Of a stretch of DNA of 64,000 nt, positions 60,401 through 64,000 are shown in pieces (the stretch's first letter is position 1; each line of letters begins with the position of its first letter). Under the pieces are notes generated by a model that had not been told where the DNA came from, did not search any database, and worked only from the letters and a program-made list of their open reading frames with translations. This DNA comes from Fibrobacter sp. Lineage in GTDB: Bacteria; Fibrobacterota; Fibrobacteria; Fibrobacterales; Fibrobacteraceae. The stretch spans positions 62,001 through 126,000 of the forward strand of contig JAKSIF010000002.1 of assembly GCA_024398965.1 (NCBI GenBank), written 5' to 3'. The position numbers were made by a program, and so were the translations under genes.

Positions 60401-60951
60401 AGATGAGTATATGTCACATTATAGCCATACAGTCTAATTTCTGTTAAACCTATATTTCGGTCTTCTTCTGTACATTCAAAGCGGAAAAATCTATATTGAT
60501 TGTTCACTTCATTGACAACAGGGTAATTATGTTCTGTTCCCGAATAGGTCTGATCGATGTACTCTGATACTAAAACATAGTCATCATCTTCATCAGCCTT
60601 AGCGAATAATCTCCACTCCGACGGATGAAATTCACTTTCGTCATATGAATTTAGTTTGTATCCCTTTAAGAAAATAGGAACATCTGATCTAAATTCAACA
60701 TATGAGAAACCTGAAGCAGGTTCAATATCTCTCCACCTTGTAGATGGATCTCCATCCACTACATTCGAATAGGTATACCTAGTATTAGTGATAGAACCAT
60801 CCGTTGCCGTAAAACCTGTGAATAAAGTGTAGTCTTTGCCTTCAATCGAGATGGGAGATTGTTCTGTTGCAGCAAAGGCATTTGCCGAGAACAACAGCGC
60901 CAGCACCATGACCAGCGTGGTCAAATAAGAGTTAATGCCATTACGCATCAT
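54493..60951 (-). CDS. Giant secreted multi-domain repeat protein
   Basis: 2152 residues with AAGGAG before ATG 60951. Signal peptide to about residue 28 (FSANAFA). A discoidin-like F5/8C region follows (about 35-180, SNVVDGDPSTRWRDIEPASG). Next is a Cys-pair segment (YWQCSVCGKFFLDADLTTEI), then long beta-helical carbohydrate-binding-type repeats to about 900 (SITINGGKITARGNLGAGIG). At least three Flg_new/InlB-B repeats (PTREGYAFVGWY...FYAKW; about 1077-1150, 1424-1514, 1514-1587) alternate with GLUG motifs (VGGVTGFNEGSVTNCYNSGS; about 1250-1350 and 1670-1800). The last 35 residues (WFDMKGRRLNGKPTVKGTYY) look like a T9SS type A sorting tail. Probably a cell-surface adhesin. Two peptide genes follow closely. 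Confidence 0.82.
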   Translation of the reverse strand: MMRNGINSYLTTLVMVLALLFSANAFAATEQSPISIEGKDYTLFTGFTATDGSITNTRYTYSNVVDGDPSTRWRDIEPASGFSYVEFRSDVPIFLKGYKLNSYDESEFHPSEWRLFAKADEDDDYVLVSEYIDQTYSGTEHNYPVVNEVNNQYRFFRFECTEEDRNIGLTEIRLYGYNVTYTHLTPQSATCTQQGVLRECYLRGDGKYFEDENGEIGLDVDECVTAMLAHVTEHHEADANHIEYWQCSVCGKFFLDADLTTEIIEAETQVVSYLNSDGNMVRLMEDATKVTSSMTTWDEGWYVVYEDVTVDDRITVNGEVHLILANGKTLNANKGITVATTASFNVYAQTEDEMNMGTLNASSPNSLTPYAGIGCAYGSGDAGSITINGGKITARGNLGAGIGSVQFRSVGSITINGGIVDAADAKGSGAGIGSGQSGKASAVNLNGGVIYAKGIGAGQSGTGSITINISNGIKKIVATSNNSGCIGNKENITVNFKNEGSIVTGVAKDEIFDDSGEGEWRIIRTKALNHHTVIDDDIKAHITVNPEYALAGELITLTLGVAVDASSVKINGGAVSLSDVGEGTYTFVMPDGDVNVAAEVAETYSVDFPEHMEIIRTSNPADGDGKYISGTVVEFRPLFPYTATDVSDGTNMLVASNSVYGVTIGTSNINISATINRESFINLSEATNNFTAVDGDVLSGTTQYTVMVADKANISLSGATINGGIICDGSASITLVGENNVTGAYQKAGIQVGGLGSTLTIRGEGSLTVSGNHNSAGIGLSQAWNVDAIGGDIVIEGGNITAIGYSRWGSGIGTGVIISEVTSKTARLGNITIKGGSVKAVGGTEANGIGTGYTYYGSKNEIGTVTIYDDVDVVDASSIKNGESIIYMHDDIDVSVSKNDYFGIIENGERKIIYTGIPAFDVEDQTYTGETITPKPTVSLGSLNFTEGTDYEYSYSNNINVGTATVTVTFKGDYAEFGSVSKSFNITKATPTVEPPTSANPKYAGACVALVASGSSNSGDMLYSVLMEGGSQTAYSTDIPCADAAGNYTVYYKVEENDNWFGVEEQSVDVTVELAKFKVTYVDEDGSEISSTDYQYGTPTTLLVPTREGYAFVGWYKSADFFGEAVASIADDATGALTFYAKWQELPTLVNKGTVSECFEISSVNQLYSFAALVNGVITASQLPSGYPVGSNICGKLANEIVVNENVLDDEGKLNTVTEGGFRTWTPIGNSSKQYTGTFDGQGFAIKGLYFNEGSKDSVGLFGYVGSDGKVENVGVEDSYIRGLNVVGGVAGYNQGSIANSYNSSSVAGGDNYVGGVAGINVGSIANSYNSGSVTGGDIFVGSVTGINDGSIKNCFAKSGSPVGLVSPAGVAFRDETEFHDGTVAILLHNGTNGYVWGQNVGTDAYPVLSNTYDAEGNLQPGVVKFNLEYVLNEGSNAANAASTHSYGTETELPIPTREGYAFAGWYENEDFSGDAVKTIVAAAQISATAQTVGENTIWTKKYYAKWSFAYTITYELNGKDAINSDVDNSANPSVYLEGVELSLAIPTREGYGFVGWYNSADFSGEPVSSIAADASGAKTFYARWQEIPVLAGNQCYEISNVEQLYGFAALVNGTVSVPADMPSGVSICGRLTKNIYVNGSATNPLQSQLVKDADGNVTNGTSFRTWTLIGNRSKQYTGTFDGQGFAIKGLYFNDESEENVGLFGYVGSDGKVENVGVEDSYFRGQNYVGGVTGFNEGSVTNCYNSGSVNTTGEYSNVGGVTGSNEGSVTNCYNSGSVNTTGEYSYVGGVIGFNCGSVTNSFAKTGSAEKLIALVYGDSFGSGFKTGEEFSNGTVAALLHNGIDGSVWGQNLADEISYPDFSGKIEFNYGSIVIAADKSKATILGNSTETANVPNPVEVNSVEFERTFVASPEGLNIANTIVLPFSTNEGTTANADFYAFTGVTVEDGVYTAEFRTEVKVAALEAGVPYAVILKEEATNLNMTLGSPVSVQTAELNNPKVGDWEFSGSYANRYWENGCTALECVYGFAAADDVDGIYKAGDFVKGGSDVSVKPMRAVLSRTSDQSNSGNGMLRAPAYRGVSRAIAEDVPEVIAVLFGNADGEVTFVGQMNTRTGNITLEKADRWFDMKGRRLNGKPTVKGTYYNNGKKVIIK
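55602..55937 (-). repeat. Internal DNA repeats in the giant gene
   Basis: Two nearly identical 72-bp units encode the GLUG module NSGSVNTTGEYS (about 55605-55748). A block of about 150 bases (55795-55937) recurs at 57118-57260 with few changes and encodes QYTGTFDGQGFAIKGLYFN...VENVGVEDSY. Such near-identity at DNA level implies recent duplication or recombination inside the gene. Confidence 0.8.
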
Positions 60952-61122
60952 GATTTATTTTCTCCTTAAAACCAAAGAGCCGCGACCGCAAAAAGCGGAC
61001 TCGGCAAAACGCGACAACGGGCGCAAAAATGCGCACAACGCAAGAAAGCCCATGGCGAACAACTCGCACGGGATTTTTTTAATGTATGGGAAGAACCGGA
61101 ATGACCGCCAGTAGGTAAACTT

Positions 61123-61242
61123 CTAGTTACATTGGGGGGGGGAGGTAATGGACTTACGGACCTGCGCCACAAGGCCACAGCCCGCAAAGGCTCCCTCAGC
61201 GGTCGCCACAAACTTCAGTCCATCACACGCGACGATATTCAT
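61123..61242 (-). CDS. Possible 39-residue leader ORF with a C9 tract
   Basis: ATG 61242 lies eight bases after TATATT. The frame (MNIVACDGLKFVATAEGAFA...SITSPPQCN) ends at TAG 61123-61125 and contains nine consecutive C (plus-strand G, 61134-61142) near its end. If one C is lost, the frame continues to TAA 60966-60968, whose bases are part of the AAGGAG of the giant gene. It might be a translated leader. No homology is known. Confidence 0.3.
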   Translation of the reverse strand: MNIVACDGLKFVATAEGAFAGCGLVAQVRKSITSPPQCN

Positions 61243-61250
61243 TTGGTACA

Positions 61251-61279
61251 AATATAGTTGCCCGTAAGATTTTTGTAAA
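61251..61279 (-). promoter_or_regulatory. Likely promoter of the giant gene operon
   Basis: Minus strand: TTTACA (61279-61274), 17-base spacer, TATATT (61256-61251). The leader to ATG 60951 would be about 290 bases and contains the C9 tract and two CGC-AAAAA-GCG-type hairpins (61057-60986 region: CCGC-AAAAA-GCGG and GCGCA-AAAA-TGCGC). The -35 lies in the 62-bp repeat. Confidence 0.6.
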
Positions 61280-61331
61280 GATTGAACACCCTTCAAGAAG
61301 GCCAAAAACCGCTTTTACAGCGCCTTGATTT
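61271..61331. repeat. 62-bp direct repeat, left copy
   Basis: TTTTGTAAAGATTGAACACC... to ...GCGCCTTGATTT matches 62229-62290 with one substitution and one missing T. The right copy is the last codons and 3' flank of the Rpn-type gene, so this left copy contains the same gene tail (codons for IKAL and stop on the minus strand) without the gene. Confidence 0.88.
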
Positions 61332-61354
61332 TTAATATTTCGTTTTTGTATATT
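61325..61354 (+). promoter_or_regulatory. Promoter-like sequence ahead of the structured region
   Basis: TTGATT (61325-61330), 18-base spacer, TATATT (61349-61354), predicted start near 61361. Confidence 0.5.
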
Positions 61355-61360
61355 GTCAAC

Positions 61361-61480
61361 CGAGTGAGTGATCCCCATTCGTGGGGCAAGTAAAACTCTC
61401 TGCTTGACGTCGTTGCCTTAGTTTATACCTGGCAACAGGAACCCTATGGGGAGACGGGCCCCAGATGACCAACGTAGAGC
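61361..61480 (+). ncRNA. Candidate structured RNA, family unknown
   Basis: No ORF fits this stretch. Three GC-rich hairpins follow a promoter-like sequence: CCCCA-TTCG-TGGGG (61373-61386, a UUCG tetraloop), GTTGCC-N13-GGCAAC (61412-61436) and TGGGG-N7-CCCCA (61447-61463). The region could be a free small RNA or the leader of the toxin-antitoxin operon. I do not recognise an Rfam class, and no U-tract terminator is seen before the next promoter. Confidence 0.35.
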
Positions 61481-61482
61481 TC

Positions 61483-61511
61483 TTGACATTATGTCAAAAA
61501 TGACATATATT
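61483..61511 (+). promoter_or_regulatory. Toxin-antitoxin promoter with embedded operator
   Basis: TTGACA (61483-61488), 17-base spacer, TATATT (61506-61511). TGACAT-T-ATGTCA (61484-61496) is a perfect inverted repeat over the -35, and a third TGACAT (61501-61506) touches the -10. The toxin ATG 61514 is only two bases past the -10, too close for a +1 upstream of it. Confidence 0.7.
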
Positions 61512-61513
61512 TA

Positions 61514-61846
61514 ATGAGTCCAAAACATAAACCTTTGGCTTGGTTGAGTTCTCAACCAAAATCTCCGCCGTTGTCACAAAAGGCTAGAATTGAAACAGGA
61601 TACCTACTTCGCTTGTTACAATCAGGCTTATCTTTGTCAATGCCGCAAAGTCGACCCATGCCGTCAATTGGCGCACGTTGTCATGAATTGCGTATCAACG
61701 ACGAAAACAAGACATGGCGGATTTTTTATCGAATCGATGATGATGCGATAATCGTGATTCATTGGGTTGATAAGAAAACAAACAAAACTCCGCAGGATGT
61801 AATAGAACTCTGCAAGAAACGGCTTTCCGCTTACGAGGCAAAGTGA
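61514..61846 (+). CDS. Gp49-like (HigB-type) toxin
   Basis: 110 residues of the phage-derived Gp49-like/HigB family, RelE-fold ribosome-dependent RNases. KPLAWLSS at the N-terminus, then TGYLLRLLQSGLSLSMPQSR, GARCHELRI, WRIFYRIDDDAIIVIHWVDK and KKTNKTPQDVIELCKKRLSA follow the family layout. ATG 61514 conflicts with the promoter, whose predicted +1 lies inside the first codons. An internal TTG (codon 8) or transcription from further upstream may be used. The antitoxin gene follows after six bases. Confidence 0.82.
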   Translation: MSPKHKPLAWLSSQPKSPPLSQKARIETGYLLRLLQSGLSLSMPQSRPMPSIGARCHELRINDENKTWRIFYRIDDDAIIVIHWVDKKTNKTPQDVIELCKKRLSAYEAK

Positions 61847-61852
61847 GGCTGC

Positions 61853-62164
61853 ATGGAAAAGGCAAAAAAAGAAAGGCTAGAAAAGAACGGATGGAAGGTT
61901 GGCGACATCGACGAATTTCTGGACCTGAACGAAGCTGAAATGGCGATTATCGAAATGAAGGTTGCGCTCGCCAAGGCTCTTGTGGCAAAGCGAAAGAAAA
62001 GTGGATTGTCTCAAGAAGAAGTCGCAAGAATGTCGGGAACAAGTCAATCGCGCCTGGCAAAAATGGAAAAGGCAAATTCCAGCGTGTCTTTGGAATTGTT
62101 GATTCGGGCTCTGTTCTCCTTGGGCTCCAGCAAAAAAGAACTTCTAAAGGCTATGGCTGGATGA
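61853..62164 (+). CDS. Xre-family HTH antitoxin
   Basis: 103 residues. A Lys/Glu-rich N-terminal helix (DIDEFLDLNEAEMAIIEMKV) is followed by a complete HTH: ALVAKRKKSGLSQEEVARMS and GTSQSRLAKMEKANSSVSLE. This is the usual partner of Gp49-like toxins and should bind both the toxin and the TGACAT sites in the promoter. The whole module sits between the two 62-bp repeats. Confidence 0.87.
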   Translation: MEKAKKERLEKNGWKVGDIDEFLDLNEAEMAIIEMKVALAKALVAKRKKSGLSQEEVARMSGTSQSRLAKMEKANSSVSLELLIRALFSLGSSKKELLKAMAG

Positions 62165-62228
62165 CGCCGAGCGAACTCTAAAAAAAGAGAACGTCGGCTA
62201 GTGCCGCGACTACAAAGGCCAACAGAGC

Positions 62229-62290
62229 TTTTGTAAAGATTGAACACCCTTCAAGAAGGCCAAAAAACGCTTTTTACAGCGCCTTGATTT
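62229..62290. repeat. 62-bp direct repeat, right copy
   Basis: Matches 61271-61331. It covers the stop codon, the last five codons and about 45 bases of 3' flank of the Rpn-type gene. Confidence 0.88.
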
Positions 62291-63056
62291 CTTCGGGAGT
62301 GAGGCCAGAAACTGAGGCAATTTCTTCCAAAGTAAGTTTTCCCTGAACACGCAACGCCTTGGCGAGTTCCTTGTTCTTGTCACTCTGCCCTTTCTCGTAA
62401 CGAATGTTAAGTTCCTGTTCCAGGGTCATGTAAGCCTTCTTTGCAATAGGGTCCTTGCGGTACTGTTCCACGAGATCGTGGATGCGCTTCATCTTTGCGG
62501 ATCCGTGCTCCTGCGTGGCGAAGTACTGCATGTATTCGCGAATGGAGTTGTCCTTGATTTCGCGGTACTTCTTAAAGATATAAAAGTTTTTATAACAAAG
62601 GTCGCCCATTAAAATATTTGGGTCGCTTTCTTCGCGGTTCTGGAACCTGTAAACGGGCTTGTCCTTGCCGAAGATGTCGTCCGGGCAAATGAACAGAATG
62701 TACTGTTCTTGAAGTTTGGTGTAATTCACTCCCTTGGCGAGGACATCTAGGTCGCACATTCCCTGGTAGTAGCGGGCGCGCTTGGGCAGTTCGCCGGTAT
62801 CGACCATCTGCAACTCAATATCGAAGTAACGACCTGTGCTAGGCAATTCCTCCTTCACGAGCACATCGAAGCGGACGCTCTTGTGGAAGGGATCTTCCTG
62901 GGTCGTGGCTTCGGCGACCACGGAAATCTTGTCGATGGAAATTTTCAGGACGTCCTGCAGAAAATCCTTGGCCACATCCTCGTTGCTGAATACCTTGGCA
63001 AACATAAAGTTGTCGGTAATGTCCAGGTCTTCGTACTTTTTCATTTGATAGCTCAT
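62274..63056 (-). CDS. Rpn-family PD-(D/E)XK nuclease
   Basis: 260 residues from ATG 63056, preceded by GAGGATAAA; an upstream in-frame start has no support. It belongs to the Rpn/PDDEXK_2 group of recombination-promoting nucleases, often labelled transposase. YEDLDITDNFMFAKVFSNED opens the family. FDVLVKEE then GRYFDIELQM provide the D...E-x-Q catalytic core (about 78-100), and RARYYQGMCDLDVLAKGVNY follows. The C-terminal tail (KLTLEEIASVSGLTPEEIKA) resembles a small HTH, as in many family members. Such genes occur in several copies per Fibrobacter genome. The 3' end is the right copy of the 62-bp repeat. Confidence 0.85.
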   Translation of the reverse strand: MSYQMKKYEDLDITDNFMFAKVFSNEDVAKDFLQDVLKISIDKISVVAEATTQEDPFHKSVRFDVLVKEELPSTGRYFDIELQMVDTGELPKRARYYQGMCDLDVLAKGVNYTKLQEQYILFICPDDIFGKDKPVYRFQNREESDPNILMGDLCYKNFYIFKKYREIKDNSIREYMQYFATQEHGSAKMKRIHDLVEQYRKDPIAKKAYMTLEQELNIRYEKGQSDKNKELAKALRVQGKLTLEEIASVSGLTPEEIKAL

Positions 63057-63060
63057 TTTA

Positions 63061-63138
63061 TCCTCAAAAAAAATCCACAACGTCGTCGTGTCCCTTTGCC
63101 GGGAGGACTTCGTCATGGATCTATTAAACTATTTTGAG
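63061..63138. other. Inverted repeat upstream of the Rpn gene
   Basis: TCCTCAAAA (63061-63069, including the ribosome binding site of the Rpn gene) and TTTTGAGGA (63130-63138) are exact inverted copies 60 bases apart. Pairing would hide the ribosome binding site. A 23-codon plus-strand frame (ATG 63115) between them is probably chance. Confidence 0.4.
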
Positions 63139-63189
63139 GACAATATATTTATCGACTTTCGCGCAGGCAACCCATTTTTCAATTGACAT

Positions 63190-63375
63190 TCATTTTGCAA
63201 ACAACTGTTTGCATGAGAGTCGCGGCGGCCAAGCTTGCTTGTGCCGACATGACCGAATGCTAGGTTGTTCTACAAACAACTGTTGACACGAGTGTCGTGA
63301 CCATGGCAAGTTTACTTGCCATTGGACACCTGTCCTCGCTTGACGGGGATGACCGAGGGCAAGGTTGTTCTTTCT
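63190..63375. repeat. Imperfect tandem palindromic repeats
   Basis: Two related units of about 85 bases, each starting with CAAACAACTGTT and ending with ATGACCGA...GGTTGTTCT. They contain inverted repeats TGCAAAC-AACT-GTTTGCA (63196-63213), GACAC-GA-GTGTC (63285-63296) and ATGGCAAG-TTTA-CTTGCCAT (63303-63322). No ORF is seen. It separates the Rpn gene from the truncated outer membrane protein gene. Confidence 0.7.
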
Positions 63376-63390
63376 TCCTAGTACTTGAAA

Positions 63391-64000
63391 CTAGAAGAAG
63401 CTACCCTTGACGCCAACGGCAATGGTCCATTGCTGGCCAAAGTCGCTCCAGTCCGGAGCGTTCCACTTGCGCATGGGTTTTTCGTCGTACTCGTCCTTGG
63501 GATCAGCGGCATTAGCCTTGTCGTGGAGCGGTACGGATAGAGCCAGGAACACAGGGAAATCGGCGTCGGAGAACTCAATGCCGTAGGCAAATGCCACAGA
63601 CCAAGCCTGATGATCAGGGTCTGGGCGCGGATCGTAAGTACCGGCCTTTTCTGAGGAAATCCATGCAACCCCAAGAGGTGCGGAGAAGTTTACGCCAAAG
63701 GACTGTACAATGCCCGGGCGGCCACGATAGCCGTAGGCAATGGAGCCCCCAACCGTTGGCGGCGTGTAGGCGCCAAGGTCGTTTTCACCATAGGGCTTAA
63801 AGCGGTACTTGAAACGCTTTCCGGAAACATCCATGTCATCCCAGTAGGAATCGTTGAACTCATTCTCGCCAGAAATCAGGTGCATGGCAAAGGGATGGGT
63901 ATAGGTCAAGCCATAAAGCCAGATTCCCTTGTCTGTATCGCGGCTGTAATCCCAGCCCAATGTAAGGCTATAAAGACCGGAACCCTTCTGGAAACTGCTG
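63391..64000 (-). CDS. Outer membrane beta-barrel protein, 5' end outside window
   Basis: The frame is open to the right edge (codons continue upstream of 63960 without a start that looks real), so only the C-terminal 203 residues are visible. Alternating strands (GSIAYGYRGRPGIVQSFGVN, QAWSVAFAYGIEFSD, WTIAVGVKGSFF) and the final Phe are typical of an outer membrane barrel recognised by the BAM machinery. I cannot name the family. Confidence 0.6.
   Translation of the reverse strand, partial: SSFQKGSGLYSLTLGWDYSRDTDKGIWLYGLTYTHPFAMHLISGENEFNDSYWDDMDVSGKRFKYRFKPYGENDLGAYTPPTVGGSIAYGYRGRPGIVQSFGVNFSAPLGVAWISSEKAGTYDPRPDPDHQAWSVAFAYGIEFSDADFPVFLALSVPLHDKANAADPKDEYDEKPMRKWNAPDWSDFGQQWTIAVGVKGSFF

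Noticed and set aside
63115-63186. 23-codon plus-strand frame with GGGAGG upstream
   Set aside because: It lies in the inverted-repeat region ahead of the Rpn gene, has no recognisable product and could easily occur by chance.

Overview
This window is most consistent with a chromosomal segment of a Fibrobacter species (phylum Fibrobacterota). The clearest pointers are two adjacent lipoproteins that end in the FISUMP domain (Fibrobacter succinogenes major paralogous domain) at 34522-38823. Supporting signs are Gram-negative envelope genes (lpxB, beta-barrel proteins, lipoproteins), secreted LamG and glycosidase-like proteins, and T9SS-like C-terminal tails. The species assignment is inference. 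I see no rRNA, tRNA or CRISPR array.

Layout. 27-3556: a UbiD decarboxylase and a secreted HExxH metallopeptidase. 3583-9267 (minus): a GH57 glucan branching enzyme, a histone-H1-tailed DUF4912 protein, a beta-barrel protein and a lipoprotein. 9397-10737: thrC, then a cluster of hairpins and terminators. 11188-19478: an orphan protein, mutL, lpxB and dnaE. 19561-23641: a GT2 glycosyltransferase, a LamG lipoprotein and an LPG-synthase-like membrane protein. 23731-27597: gpsA, plsY, der, a tiny membrane protein and a MutT-like Nudix enzyme. 27736-29780: a secreted glycosidase-like protein and a tail-anchored protein. 29906-31492: an accessory patch with an HI1419/HI1420-type toxin-antitoxin pair and an mqsRA pair whose toxin is truncated; a 33-bp hairpin element stands before each. 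31550-38823: valS behind a tandem duplication of its own start region, then the FISUMP lipoproteins. 38844-45857 (minus): the conserved rimP-nusA-infB-rbfA-truB-ribF translation/transcription operon, with a repeat inserted in frame in truB. 45993-51035: a small membrane protein, a four-gene envelope operon (STAS-like, degenerate LytM, lipoprotein, Nudix) and a PorV-like protein. 51093-52034: xerC.

The right-hand third is the most unusual part. A 2152-residue secreted repeat protein (60951 to 54493) is followed 12 bases downstream by two overlapping short genes for related peptides with the leader-like pattern Y-x2-P-x2-KV-x2-LK-x-R-x-SLL and divergent tails. After a terminator and a separate promoter comes a tightly coupled operon: a DUF3791 protein, a DUF3990 ADP-ribosyltransferase-like protein, a small partner and an NTP_transf_5 nucleotidyltransferase. 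Upstream of the giant gene are a leader ORF with a C9 tract, a 62-bp direct repeat flanking a toxin-antitoxin module, and a possible structured RNA. The window closes with an Rpn/PDDEXK nuclease gene, palindromic repeats and a truncated outer membrane protein gene.

A recurring regulatory theme is a TATATT box exactly six bases before the ATG (mutL, dnaE, the STAS gene, the DUF3791 gene; TAAATT at 22673). This geometry would put the transcription start on the start codon, so leaderless mRNAs may be common here. Other genes have ordinary GGAGG-type ribosome binding sites or start-stop coupling.
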